From NCBI GenBank assembly GCA_035293765.1, contig DATGMF010000021.1, forward strand, positions 1 to 56,088: DNA of 56,088 bases, in the 5' to 3' direction. This document shows positions 40,572-49,480 of the stretch, in pieces. Numbering within the stretch: position 1 is the first letter of the stretch; the number at the start of each line of letters is the position of its first letter. Both the position numbers and the translations under genes were made by a program. The notes under the pieces are model-generated. The model did not search any database, was not told the DNA's origin, and saw nothing but the letters and a program-made list of their open reading frames with translations. The stretch is from DASRHT01 sp035293765. Its GTDB lineage: Bacteria > Chloroflexota > Ktedonobacteria > Ktedonobacterales > Ktedonobacteraceae.

Positions 40572-41954
40572 TCATGCCGTTTTTTGGGTCGGGGTGACGC
40601 GAGTGAGATAGAAAAAGTCGCGCTGGGTCCCGTAGAGATATTCGGTGCCGAGGCCCTGCATTTGCGGATTTAGTTTTTCGATGCCGAGGGTGCCATTCTG
40701 ATTGCGGTTGTAGAGGAAGGCCCGCACCCAGAAGGGGTTGATATCCGTTTGCATCGCCATCACCGCGCCCGCAGCTTTCAGCGCCTTCCCCAGCGTCTCG
40801 GCGGTGAGCGCGTTGCCTGCCGCATAGATGAGGGAGCCGTCCGGCATCATGCCAATGGCTGAGCGCCAGGTATAGGCGCTATTCAAAATGGTGCCACCCC
40901 AGGCTGCGCCATCGTGCGTCAGAGGATTAATCACTCCTTTATCGATCAGGAGGGCCGCATTTTGCCGCCAGGCCAGCAGGTCCGTGTTGCGGCTATTGAG
41001 CAGCGGGTCCACACCCCAGGCTCCAAGCGCGATTTTCCCCTCTTTCGTGATCGCGATAGTGGCGGAGCCGCGCTGTGGCGGAACGTAGACGATTCCATTG
41101 GTCATCAATCCATATTGACCATCCGCGTACTTGAAGCCGCCATTAAAAGCGGCCAGCAGGGCATTGTTCTGTAAATCTGCCGCCGGAATGCGTCCCGGCC
41201 CATGCACGCCGCGCGGCCCGCCGGGCTCGACAGTTCCCCCAATGATATGCAAACGGGTAAAACGGACATCAAATTGCAGCAGCGTGACAATGGCATAAGG
41301 ATGCGCTGGATCGGGACGGATGAAGGCCCTGGCATCCAGTGGGAGGTAGCTATACGGCGTGGGTGCCTGGCTTAGAGTAGTCCAGCTCCCTTCACCAGGG
41401 AGCCCTGGAGAGATTAATGGGCTCATGGGAGTGAGCTGCATCGGCATAAAAACAGCTTTGGGGGGAGGCGTGGGCAGCGTTGGGCCGGGCGATACTTTCC
41501 AGGGAGCAGCCACTTTTTTGTCGCTCAGTTGATATTGGAGCTGCGATGCCATATTGGTGAGGCTGAGATACCATGACTCAATCTGTGCCGTTGCCGTGGG
41601 TCCAATCACTGCGCGCATAGTATCGGCCAGCGATGCTCCCCCTTCCCCATTGCCCTGAGAGAGAAAAACGACGGCAAGCACAGTAATGACGCTACAGATA
41701 GCGAACCAGCGGGAGAGCTTTTTCTTGCGGCGCGCTTTTGGCTTTCCCTGGGCATTGAGCGATCCCGCGGCTGGTAACGGAGAAGATGAATCGGCGACCG
41801 TCACAGTCCTGAGCGTTACCAGGGTGGGTTGATTGCTAATCTCGTAGGGAGACCCTCCCCTGGGGGGAGAAAATGTAAAAAAACCATCTGGTCTGGATAG
41901 CGGGGAGAGACGTACAAACTGTCGCTGTACCGGTGCTCGCTTTACTGGTTCCAT
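40572..41954 (-). CDS. Membrane-anchored phosphodiester glycosidase family protein (NAGPA/DUF2233)
   Basis: A 460-residue protein with a long basic cytoplasmic start, one membrane helix at about 82-102 (WFAICSVITVLAVVFLS) and an extracellular domain from about 210 on. The DUF2233 signature is clear: NNALLAAFNGGFKYADGQYG, TNGIVYVPP, ITKEGKIALGAWG, and GGTILNSAYTWRSAIGMMPD and DINPFWVRAFLY near the end. The mammalian family member hydrolyses phosphodiester sugar links; in bacteria it may act on wall polymers. It stands alone between repeats. Confidence 0.82.
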   Translation of the reverse strand: MEPVKRAPVQRQFVRLSPLSRPDGFFTFSPPRGGSPYEISNQPTLVTLRTVTVADSSSPLPAAGSLNAQGKPKARRKKKLSRWFAICSVITVLAVVFLSQGNGEGGASLADTMRAVIGPTATAQIESWYLSLTNMASQLQYQLSDKKVAAPWKVSPGPTLPTPPPKAVFMPMQLTPMSPLISPGLPGEGSWTTLSQAPTPYSYLPLDARAFIRPDPAHPYAIVTLLQFDVRFTRLHIIGGTVEPGGPRGVHGPGRIPAADLQNNALLAAFNGGFKYADGQYGLMTNGIVYVPPQRGSATIAITKEGKIALGAWGVDPLLNSRNTDLLAWRQNAALLIDKGVINPLTHDGAAWGGTILNSAYTWRSAIGMMPDGSLIYAAGNALTAETLGKALKAAGAVMAMQTDINPFWVRAFLYNRNQNGTLGIEKLNPQMQGLGTEYLYGTQRDFFYLTRVTPTQKTA

Positions 41955-42135
41955 GCTTGTTTACTCGCTATCTATCTCAAAATTCAGGTATATTGCTCAA
42001 TGCCTATGTTAGGATGTGCCAACACATATACTAGTATGATAGGACGCACCAAAATAGAGGCGGTAACTCATCAGCCAGATATCCTATCTATTTGCATCAT
42101 GCGCCTGAGATAGTTTGGAAGTTGGGTCGCGCGGG

Positions 42136-44037
42136 TTAGAGCAGTTGAGAGGCGACGACGCCAGCGACATGGCGGGCAATGGCCTGTCCATCATCCAGTG
42201 AGTTCAATCCCTGCGTGTAAATGGCGATGATGTAGGTCTCCTGTCCCAGCGTTACGATACCGGATGAGTTCATGACCCAGAAGTTGTTGTCATCAGTGAC
42301 CCAGCCATCTTTGAGGGCGACGGTTGCCCCGCTGGGGGCAGTGTCTCCCACGCCCACCTGCTGGTCGGGCTCGATCTGCTCCATCAGGGAAAGCGCCAGG
42401 TTGCGGTGAGAGGGGGTCAGGATTTTGCCGGTATAGAGGAGCGTCAGGAGGTTTACCATTGCCTGGGGCGATATCGTGCTGTATCCCCAGGCGTCCCCGT
42501 TGGGATTTACGCCGCTAATGCCGATTTTTTGCATATAGTTTGTCACCCCTTGCGCTCCCCCAATCTCTCCATAGTAGAGCGCGGAGGCCGAATCGTTATT
42601 GGAGTTCTCGATCATGGTTGTGAGCAGGTTCATCTCGTCATCGTTTGGTTCGCGTCCCTGCTGCTCAACCATATCAAAGAATGTGAGCATAATCGGCACT
42701 TTTGCCGAACTAGCCATCATGAGCTGATTATTGGCATTGTAGGTGTAGTTGCTGTGGCGTGTCAGGTCATAGACCGAGACCCCGACATTGGAGCCGAGAT
42801 TGGCAAGGTATGCTCCCAGGTCTGGAGAGAGCACGTCCAGCGAGGCCCAGGTGGGAACGTTGCCGGGCGAGCTAAAGGTCAGCGACGTTGCTGCCGCCCA
42901 GCCTGTTCCGTTATGTTTGGGCGCGCTCCACTGAACGCGGTACCAGAGCGTGCTGGTGCTCCAGGACGTATCGCCGGGTAATGTGAGCGGATAGTTTGCT
43001 CCAACATGAGCCAGCGCGTGCCCTGTCCCCGGCGCATCAAGCAGGGCTGTATCTGCCTGTGTCCAGACGGTTGGCTGCGAGCCAACCGCGACGGCAGGCG
43101 GCCCGATGGTACGCAGATAGGCTATGCCCGTATCCAGGCGGCGAATGGCAGGCTGAGCCGCAGCATCGGCAGTGGTTTGATCGAGAAGTACTGCGTCGCG
43201 CCAGAACGCCTGCACCTGCATATGATGGGCGACGCCATTTTCCATCATCGTAAAAGAGAGGGCTTCGGTGACTGGAGCTCCAAAGTCGTTTTCCCAGCCG
43301 TCGGGCGAGATATCTGTGCGGTTGATATAGTCCCAGAATAGCGCGGGGATGAAATGCCCAACGTCCTTGCCTGAGCGGGTACCCCCTTTGATGAATGTGC
43401 CCTGCCGGACTGCAAGCGAGGTGGAAGCTGTCGTCCCTTTGCCTGTGGGAGCGAACGGCATCAGGTCGGGATTGGTGGCCTGCCGTAAATCAACGTATGT
43501 GAGCGTGCTGCTGTTGCCTCCCACCGGCACCTGGCTTCCTGCTTCCAGTAACGTTTGTAGCAGCGGCAGGCGAACGACCCCGGTATCGCTATCCTTTACG
43601 CCGTTACGAATCATGTCAACCAGTACATCCTCGGTATTTGGAGTATGATTGGAGGCTACCGGCAATAACAATGCCCCTGAGCCAAAGAATTGCAGCCAGC
43701 CATAAACTGTGGGGAATGCAACCGTGAGGGGCGTCCCCAGGCTGTTAGCTCCGTTATGGCTTTGATAATAGCTATTGAAGAGTGGGGAGACGCTCACTGT
43801 GCCAGTTTCTGATGCTGAGAAGTCAAATGTGGGCAGCGTAATATCGTCATCATCAATCCAGCGGTCAGCGCCATTGGTGACCAGCGTTGCCTTCGTCAGA
43901 AATGTATTGAGCGACGGGTGCGCCAATTTAGTGAAAGCGAGGTCAGAACTCAGGAGGGTTGCGGCTCCAACGGTCGTCAGCAGCGTGCAAGCGAAGATCA
44001 CACCTTTGAGAATAATAAAAGATCGCTTTCGTTTCAT
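42136..44037 (-). CDS. Exported serine hydrolase, class A beta-lactamase-like, with long N-domain
   Basis: A 633-residue protein. It opens with a signal peptide or anchor (about 8-30). Residues 60-400 have no recognised fold; part (320-400, WYRVQWSAPKHNGTGWAAAT) resembles an SH3-like segment. Residues 405-633 are a penicillin-binding/beta-lactamase domain: SVYDLTRHSNYTYNANNQLM, nucleophile Ser443 in SSAKVPI (SxxK), Ser479-Asn-Asn (SxN), and KDGW in place of KTG. It may be a carboxypeptidase-like or sensor protein rather than a resistance enzyme. It is a single gene. Confidence 0.82.
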   Translation of the reverse strand: MKRKRSFIILKGVIFACTLLTTVGAATLLSSDLAFTKLAHPSLNTFLTKATLVTNGADRWIDDDDITLPTFDFSASETGTVSVSPLFNSYYQSHNGANSLGTPLTVAFPTVYGWLQFFGSGALLLPVASNHTPNTEDVLVDMIRNGVKDSDTGVVRLPLLQTLLEAGSQVPVGGNSSTLTYVDLRQATNPDLMPFAPTGKGTTASTSLAVRQGTFIKGGTRSGKDVGHFIPALFWDYINRTDISPDGWENDFGAPVTEALSFTMMENGVAHHMQVQAFWRDAVLLDQTTADAAAQPAIRRLDTGIAYLRTIGPPAVAVGSQPTVWTQADTALLDAPGTGHALAHVGANYPLTLPGDTSWSTSTLWYRVQWSAPKHNGTGWAAATSLTFSSPGNVPTWASLDVLSPDLGAYLANLGSNVGVSVYDLTRHSNYTYNANNQLMMASSAKVPIMLTFFDMVEQQGREPNDDEMNLLTTMIENSNNDSASALYYGEIGGAQGVTNYMQKIGISGVNPNGDAWGYSTISPQAMVNLLTLLYTGKILTPSHRNLALSLMEQIEPDQQVGVGDTAPSGATVALKDGWVTDDNNFWVMNSSGIVTLGQETYIIAIYTQGLNSLDDGQAIARHVAGVVASQLL

Positions 44038-44373
44038 ACTGCGCTTCCCATCCTCATAGACTATATTTTTACGGTTTCTTTATCTCATAGGCCAATATCT
44101 TTACGACTTCTTTATTCCATGATACCAGAGATTGGCCGAAAAATTGTGAAAGAAGTTTCAAGATTCTATCATGAATTAGAAAATTGCCCTTATTTTCAAG
44201 GCTAAAAATAACGACGCTCTTAGAGGTAGCGAGCGGACCTACCTATTTTGTCTATCGGCTCTGCTCTACTCTATTTGAGAGCTATCCAGACAAAAATAAA
44301 CAGCCGATGAGAGAGCCATTTTCGCTCAGCATTGCCGCGCGGAGAGCTCTCCCATCGTCTGCCATCGAACAGG
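44038..44373. other. Intergenic region with inverted repeat
   Basis: This 336-base gap separates the aldehyde dehydrogenase end from the serine hydrolase start (both minus strand). ATCGGCT (about 44253) and AGCCGAT (about 44302) form arms of a possible hairpin downstream of the dehydrogenase. No gene is seen. Confidence 0.35.
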
Positions 44374-45867
44374 TTAGCGCAGATTGACCCAGACCGTTTT
44401 GGTCTGTGTATACGCGTCGAGTACTGCGTGGCCCATCTCTCTGCCATAGCCGCTCTGTTTGTAGCCGCCAAAGGGCGCGGCGGCATCGAACTGATTATAC
44501 GTGTTGGCCCAGACGACGCCCGCCTTGAGCGCGGCGGCCATACGGTGAACCTTCTTGACATCGCTGGTCCAGACGCCCGCTGCCAGCCCATAGATCGACC
44601 TGTTGGCGCGCGCCGCCACTTCTTCGATATCCTCAAATGGCAGCGCCACGACGACCGGCCCGAAGATCTCTTCGCGCGCAATCGTCATCTCGTCCTTCAC
44701 ATCGTCAAAGACGGTCGGCTGCACAAAGTAGCCCGTCAGATGCTCCCCTTCGGCGCGAGCGCCGCCGGTCGCTGCTCTGGCGCCTTCACGCTTGCCGGTC
44801 TCGATATAGCCGGTGACGCGCTCCAGTTGCTCCTGTGAGACCAGCGGCCCGAGATCGGTGTTGGGATCGATGCCATGCCCGATCTTCATTCCCTTTGCCA
44901 TATTGGATAGGCCATCCACGACCTGATCATAGACCAATTTATGCACAAACATGCGACTCCCCGCCGTGCAGACCTGACCCTGGTTGAAGAAGATGGCCGT
45001 TAGCGCGCCGCGAATGGCATATTTCAAATCAGCATCGGGGAAGATGATATTGGGCGATTTCCCGCCCAGCTCCAGCGTGACGCGCTTCAAATTGCCGATG
45101 CTGGCCTGCAAAATTTTCTTGCCCACCTCGGTTGAGCCGGTAAAGGCGATTTTATCGACATCGGGATGAGCCGATAGAGCCGCGCCCGCCGTCTCGCCGA
45201 AGCCTGGCACGATATTGACCACGCCTTCGGGGAAGCCTGCCTCCAGAATCAGCTCGCCCAGCCGCAGCGCGGAGAGCGGCGTCTGCTCAGCTGGCTTGAG
45301 GATGACAGTGTTGCCGCAGGCCAGCGCGGGCGCCAGTTTCCAGGCCGCCATCTGGATCGGGAAGTTCCAGGGGATGATCTGCCCCACGACTCCCACTGGC
45401 TCACGTAATGTATAGGTGAACATGTTGGGGATCGAGACCGGAATGGTGTTGCCTTCTATTTTCGTGGCCCATCCGGCGAAATAGCGGAAATGCTCGACCG
45501 TCAAAGGAATGTCGGCGGCCTTGGAGTACTTGATCGGCTTGCCATTGTCCAGCGTCTCCAACTGTGCCAGCTCCTCGGCGTGCTGCTCAATCAGATCGGA
45601 GAGCTTCCAGAGCAGACGTCCTCGCTGGGCAGGCGTCAGTTTAGGCCAGGGGCCGCTCTCAAACGCCTTGCGCGCAGCCGCCACCGCGCGATTAATATCT
45701 TCGGCGTCCCCCTCCGCGACCCTCGCGAGCACCTCGCCGGTCGAAGGATTGTACGTCTCGAACGTCTTGCCACTGGCCGCCTCCACCCATTGCCCGCCGA
45801 TCAGCATCTTCACCGGCTGTTGCTGCAAGAAAGCAATCTGCGGCATCGCAGTAATATCAGTCGCCAT
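44374..45867 (-). CDS. NAD(P)-dependent aldehyde dehydrogenase
   Basis: A 497-residue ALDH superfamily enzyme oxidising aldehydes to acids. PWNFPIQMAAWKLAPALACG and VILKPAEQTP bind the cofactor; FTGSTEVGKKI, the general base Glu in TLELGGKSPNI, and the nucleophile Cys in FFNQGQVCTAGSR complete the active site. The ending ANTYNQFDAAAPFGGYKQSG is like that of ALDH1/betaine aldehyde dehydrogenase types. The start at 45867 has AAGGAG ten bases upstream. It is a single gene, so the substrate is open. Confidence 0.93.
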   Translation of the reverse strand: MATDITAMPQIAFLQQQPVKMLIGGQWVEAASGKTFETYNPSTGEVLARVAEGDAEDINRAVAAARKAFESGPWPKLTPAQRGRLLWKLSDLIEQHAEELAQLETLDNGKPIKYSKAADIPLTVEHFRYFAGWATKIEGNTIPVSIPNMFTYTLREPVGVVGQIIPWNFPIQMAAWKLAPALACGNTVILKPAEQTPLSALRLGELILEAGFPEGVVNIVPGFGETAGAALSAHPDVDKIAFTGSTEVGKKILQASIGNLKRVTLELGGKSPNIIFPDADLKYAIRGALTAIFFNQGQVCTAGSRMFVHKLVYDQVVDGLSNMAKGMKIGHGIDPNTDLGPLVSQEQLERVTGYIETGKREGARAATGGARAEGEHLTGYFVQPTVFDDVKDEMTIAREEIFGPVVVALPFEDIEEVAARANRSIYGLAAGVWTSDVKKVHRMAAALKAGVVWANTYNQFDAAAPFGGYKQSGYGREMGHAVLDAYTQTKTVWVNLR

Positions 45868-45964
45868 GCGTAATAAACTCCTTATGGATGATATGCTTAT
45901 AGAACGCTGTCGCATTTAGCATATCATCTGCAAGGAGAGAAGGCCAGATGACCTCGTCTTAAAA

Positions 45965-46096
45965 CAGGGCTATTTACTTCTCTGAAGAAGAGGGGGTCAA
46001 GGGGCAGTGCCCCTTGCGGGGCGCGGGGTGTCCCCGCTCATTCTTCTCCTCCCTCGCCCCCGAAGGGGGCAAAAAAAGAAGAATTAAATAGCCCTG
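45965..46096. mobile_element. MITE copy B (132 bp) with 9-bp target duplication, inserted at a stop codon
   Basis: The same element as at 38270, with identical ends (CAGGGCTATTTA / TAAATAGCCCTG) and almost identical interior; it differs mainly near 45996-46012 (GTCAAGGGGCAGTGCCCC against GGGACACAGCCCC). It is flanked by GTCTTAAAA at 45956-45964 and 46097-46105. The right duplication contains the TAA stop of the putative anti-sigma gene, so insertion happened exactly at that stop and the duplication kept it. Confidence 0.92.
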
Positions 46097-46099
46097 GTC

Positions 46100-47731
46100 T
46101 TAAAACGTTCCGATGCCTGCCAGCAGCAACACATGGATATTGCTATTCGCGTTGTGCGTTTCAATGGTGATAGGCGATCCACCTGCCAGGCTACCGGTGA
46201 TTAGTTTTTGCGCTCCTCTATCAAAGTAAAGCAGGGCGTAGGACTGACTGTTGCTGGCGATTTGCGTAAAGGGGTAAGCCGCCTGCCCATACTGGCATGG
46301 CAGGGCGTTTGTCGTTGTCAGGCGCGTAAGGCCACTGCCGTCGGTATTGATCTTCCAGAGGCCATCCTGACTAAGATCGCCGGTGGTATTCTCTATATAG
46401 ATCAGCAGCAACGATGTGCTCACGGGATGAATAGCGGTGACGGCCCTGCTCTGGCTGCTGTAGATGATACTGCTCTTATTCTCGACAGGGGATTGCACGC
46501 TCATGCTACTCGGTCCCTGAACCTGGGCTCCCTGGCAATTGCCGTTGAACTGGGTACAGGAGCTGCTGAACAACTGGGAGCCATCATCGCTGAGAGCAAT
46601 ATTGCCGCAAAACATCGGAATAGAGGCAACTGGAGTAAGATTGCTGGCCTGCTGATTGACGCCTTTACTAGTATCGAGCAGGTATATATCATACTTGGTG
46701 GTGTTATTACTCTGTTTTACCAGCAGTTGCTGGTTATTGATCCAGGAAGATGGCAGAAATGAAAAAGGCGCTGTATTTGAGAGAAACGTTTGCAACTGGC
46801 CGGTTGTCAGATTAAGCACATTGATGCCGGCGTTGGGATTGGCGAAGGCCACCAGTTGCTCGTTGGGCGACCAGGCGAGCCCGGGGGCGAAGAAGCCAGA
46901 GCAGGATTCGTACAGGGTTTGGAGCATGCTACCATCAGCGCGTATCAACTGTAGTTTTGTGCTCGACTGGTTCTGGTTTTGCATATACGTACTGAAGAGC
47001 AGCCACTGTTTATCAGGTGAAAGACTGACATCAGAGATGCCGAATTTGTCCGAAGGCGCAACTAACGTCGTCTGTTTGCCTGTGGCGAGATCGTAGCGGA
47101 TGAGAGACGTTGCCGAGGGAACGGCCTGATAGCCGCCCATACCTGTCATATAGAAAACAGCACGCCCGGTCGTTTGAGGCAGCGGCGTCATGGTGGCGCG
47201 ATACGGTGTATTGCAGGTCGGCGTGGCGGCAGTCGCAGGCGTGCTCGTAGCAGTAGCGGCAATACCTGTGGGCGCGCGCGTGGGAGTAATGATCGGTGTG
47301 GCAGTACCCGGGCCTGCCACATTGGGCTGCTGGCGCGCATTTCTCAGCAAAAGTACCGTACCGCCTGCCACCAGCACAGCAACTACCAGGATAGCGATAC
47401 TTATTTCCAGAAAGCGCATAAAATTGTTTTGTGGTTGTTTAGCATTGGATATATTCATCATTGGTTGCGGTCCTTCTAAATTGTTTTTGCGTCTATTTAG
47501 TTTTGCTTGGCTCTGCCCTGCCTGCTCTCCTGCCTGGCGTGTGCGCATAGCGGCTTGCGCGCTCAAATTTGTCCAGACATGCTCAACGATAGCCTGGTCT
47601 TCCGCATAAATCTGGCGCAGATTGTGGATCAGGCGAGCATCGGATGATAAAGGCGCCTGCTGAGCGTTGGCAAGCTGCTCGATCTGCTCGTCCACCTGTT
47701 CAGGTTGAAACAGCTCGTCGTCTTTGCTCAT
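46100..47731 (-). CDS. Putative membrane anti-sigma factor with extracellular beta-propeller sensor
   Basis: A 543-residue protein. Residues 1-100 are cytoplasmic and helical, with the form of a small anti-sigma domain (VDEQIEQLANAQQAPLSSDA). A single membrane helix lies at about 108-130 (ISIAILVVAVLVAGGTVLLL). A Thr/Ala/Pro linker (ATPIITPTRAPTGIAATATS) leads to repeated beta-propeller blades of the TolB/WD40-like type, e.g. SLSPDKQWLLFSTYM, WSPNEQLVAFANP, ALSDDGSQLFSS. Its start overlaps the stop of the sigma gene by 4 bases (ATGA), the usual coupling of a sigma and its anti-sigma. The stimulus is unknown. Its stop codon lies in a MITE target duplication. Confidence 0.72.
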   Translation of the reverse strand: MSKDDELFQPEQVDEQIEQLANAQQAPLSSDARLIHNLRQIYAEDQAIVEHVWTNLSAQAAMRTRQAGEQAGQSQAKLNRRKNNLEGPQPMMNISNAKQPQNNFMRFLEISIAILVVAVLVAGGTVLLLRNARQQPNVAGPGTATPIITPTRAPTGIAATATSTPATAATPTCNTPYRATMTPLPQTTGRAVFYMTGMGGYQAVPSATSLIRYDLATGKQTTLVAPSDKFGISDVSLSPDKQWLLFSTYMQNQNQSSTKLQLIRADGSMLQTLYESCSGFFAPGLAWSPNEQLVAFANPNAGINVLNLTTGQLQTFLSNTAPFSFLPSSWINNQQLLVKQSNNTTKYDIYLLDTSKGVNQQASNLTPVASIPMFCGNIALSDDGSQLFSSSCTQFNGNCQGAQVQGPSSMSVQSPVENKSSIIYSSQSRAVTAIHPVSTSLLLIYIENTTGDLSQDGLWKINTDGSGLTRLTTTNALPCQYGQAAYPFTQIASNSQSYALLYFDRGAQKLITGSLAGGSPITIETHNANSNIHVLLLAGIGTF

Positions 47732-48273
47732 AACGATGATCTCCTTTCCGGTATTTCTTGCGCGTAGACCTTGCGTAGATGATTGAGCGCGCGCGAGAGC
47801 AGCATGCGCACGCTGCCTTCACTTTTGTTGAGCCGTCTGGCAATCTCTGAACTACGCAGGTCATCGGCGAAACGCAGTCGCAGCACAGCCTGTTGTTGTT
47901 CGGGCAGATGCATCAGGTAATCGCGCAGCAGAGCATATTCTTCGGAGCGCAGGGCAACCTGTTCGGGGGTTTGTTCCTCGGGCCCGTATAACATATCCAG
48001 GGCGCTATCCAGAGGAATCGCCGGTCGCCGTACGCTGCGGCGATAGGTGTCCACGCACTTATTATGCGCGACTCGCCGCAACCAGGCCAGTTGCTCGCCC
48101 TCGCTTAGCCCTATCAGCGCGTTGCGTTCCATCGCAGCCAGAAACACCTCCAGCAGCACATCCTCAGCATCTTCGCGCGTGCTGACATAGCGCCGGATGA
48201 AGCTCAGCAGCGTATAGACGTGGCGCTGATAGAGGTCCGCCAACGCGGCATCATCAGAGAGCGGCCCACCCAT
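47728..48273 (-). CDS. ECF-type RNA polymerase sigma-70 factor
   Basis: A 181-residue sigma factor with only regions 2 and 4. Region 2 is LYQRHVYTLLSFIRRYVSTR and EDAEDVLLEVFLAAMERN, with AWLRRVAHNKCVDTYRR (2.3-2.4). Region 4 is LPEQQQAVLRLRFADDLRSS and EIARRLNKSEGSVRMLLSRA, the -35 recognition helix. It is followed, with a 4-base overlap, by the membrane beta-propeller protein that probably restrains it. Autoregulation is likely but no promoter motif was identified. Confidence 0.92.
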   Translation of the reverse strand: MGGPLSDDAALADLYQRHVYTLLSFIRRYVSTREDAEDVLLEVFLAAMERNALIGLSEGEQLAWLRRVAHNKCVDTYRRSVRRPAIPLDSALDMLYGPEEQTPEQVALRSEEYALLRDYLMHLPEQQQAVLRLRFADDLRSSEIARRLNKSEGSVRMLLSRALNHLRKVYAQEIPERRSSL

Positions 48274-48524
48274 GTGTAGTTGTATCCTGCTTCCTTAACA
48301 TAATTGCGATAGAGATCTATATATATAGGTTGAGTTTGAGGTCCTCACTCTGTTATCGCATGTCAACGAGAAACCGTCACGCAAAAGCCGGGCCTCGCAA
48401 AAAAATGCTATCCGCCGAGCGGTTCGCCTCATCGCCGAACCAAACTCTGCGAGCGGCGTCGCTGTGGCACCACTGAGCAGAGCCTCTCGCGCCCCATTTC
48501 CCGCTCAATCCGAGAAAAAACCTA

Positions 48525-48553
48525 TTGCAGACCTACCAGAACTATGCTATAAT
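48525..48553 (+). promoter_or_regulatory. Near-consensus promoter without a clear gene
   Basis: TTGCAG (48525-48530) and TATAAT (48548-48553) are spaced by 17 bases. The predicted start (about 48560) coincides with an ATG at 48561 that opens a 26-codon frame, MNEPLAPLLRGQLPRRPHDT..., ending at 48641. The opening faintly recalls the PLAxRLRP start of RarA-type ATPases, so this may be the 5' stub of a lost gene; that is a guess. Confidence 0.5.
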
Positions 48554-48912
48554 GCCCCCCATGAACGAGCCTCTCGCACCCCTCCTTCGCGGCCAGCTTC
48601 CCAGGCGGCCCCACGATACGAGGGGGTGGGAAAGAGGCTAATCGCGAGCGGGCGATTGCTTTTGAAATCTCTAAGGTGGAAGATAATCTCCACCGCAGCA
48701 GGGCAAGCGCGAGGCCCCCTCCCAGCCCTCCCCACCGCCCCTTGCCCCTACGCCTCCGGTCCAACATGACCTGCCCCGTTTAGATTTCTTTGGGACCAGA
48801 TGTCGATCCCATCGAAGAGCCCAGTAGGCAAGAAAGGCAACGGGATAGACAATCATGAGGAGGAACGGTAGGGGCAAGGGGATGGGCTGACGGGGTGGTG
48901 GGGGCCTTGCGC

Positions 48913-49007
48913 TTGCCCTGCTGGAAAGGCTAAACTTGCCCTGCTGGAAAGGCTAAATATGACAGAGGGAGGGGGGCCTTGCGCTTGCCCTGCTGGAAAG
49001 GCTAAAT
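48913..49007. repeat. Triplicated translation-start segment before the CPCC gene
   Basis: TTGCCCTGCTGGAAAGGCTA followed by AA occurs three times, starting at 48913, 48936 and 48985. The second copy continues ATATGACAGAG and the third ATATGACAGAA, so the ribosome site (GGAAAGG), ATG and second codon of the real gene are duplicated 49 bases upstream as a decoy that does not stay in frame with the gene. Confidence 0.85.
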
Positions 49008-49358
49008 ATGACAGAAGAGATGGAACAAGAAGCAAGGAAAAAGCAATTAGAGCAGCTCTTCTATGAGTATATTGATACCCTTAATAATAAGTCCGTTCAA
49101 GCTCCAGCGGTGGAGGGCGTCAAATATTCGTGCCCTTGCTGCGGTTATAAAACATTGGATGAACGAGGGGGATATGATATCTGCCCCGTTTGCTTTTGGG
49201 AGGATGATGGGCAGGATGATGCAGATGCGACCACCAATCGTCCCTTCGGCCCCAATCATATCAGTCTGGCGCAAGCACGAGAGAACTATAAACGCATCGG
49301 GGCTTGCGATGAACGCATTTTACAGCATGTGCGACCCCCATTGCCTGAAGAACTGTAG
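49008..49358 (+). CDS. CPCC-family cysteine-rich protein
   Basis: A 116-residue protein. The zinc-binding pattern is YSCPCCGYKTLDERGGYDIC (Cys42, Cys44, Cys45, Cys59) followed by PVCFWEDDGQDD (Cys62), which defines the CPCC family (PF14206). FGPNHISLAQARENYKRIGA is the conserved C-terminal half. The role is unknown; members often occur in polymorphic-toxin or accessory neighbourhoods, but none is seen here. GGAAAGG lies eight bases before the ATG, within a triplicated segment. Confidence 0.85.
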   Translation: MTEEMEQEARKKQLEQLFYEYIDTLNNKSVQAPAVEGVKYSCPCCGYKTLDERGGYDICPVCFWEDDGQDDADATTNRPFGPNHISLAQARENYKRIGACDERILQHVRPPLPEEL

Positions 49359-49393
49359 AATCGTGGGGTTCCCCTGGAATGTGATCGATGGAT

Positions 49394-49442
49394 GGTAGGG
49401 GCAACTCCCACGCTGAATCGGGGAGCTACCGCTTGCCCTGCT
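49394..49442. repeat. REP-like element
   Basis: GGTAGGGGCAACTCCCACGC ... GAATCGGGGAGCTACCGCTT, a copy of the dispersed family with GGTAG/CTACC ends, between the convergent CPCC and MFS genes. Confidence 0.65.
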
Positions 49443-49480
49443 TGCTGGTAACATTCCCATTACCAGCAAGCAGGAAGGTG

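Larger units (their letters stand above)
48274..49007. other. 734-base intergenic region with orphan promoter and repeats
   Basis: Between the sigma gene and the CPCC gene lie an orphan promoter (48525-48553) with a leaderless 26-codon frame, two REP-like elements (about 48698-48755 and 48868-48920, GCAAGCGCGAGGCCCCCT and GTAGGGGCAAGGGG...GCGCTTGCCCTG), and triplicated DNA (48913-49007). On the minus strand a short frame encodes a hydrophobic segment (LLMIVYPVAFLAYWALRWDR, about 48800-48877), but it lacks a stable extent and I do not call it a gene. Confidence 0.5.
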
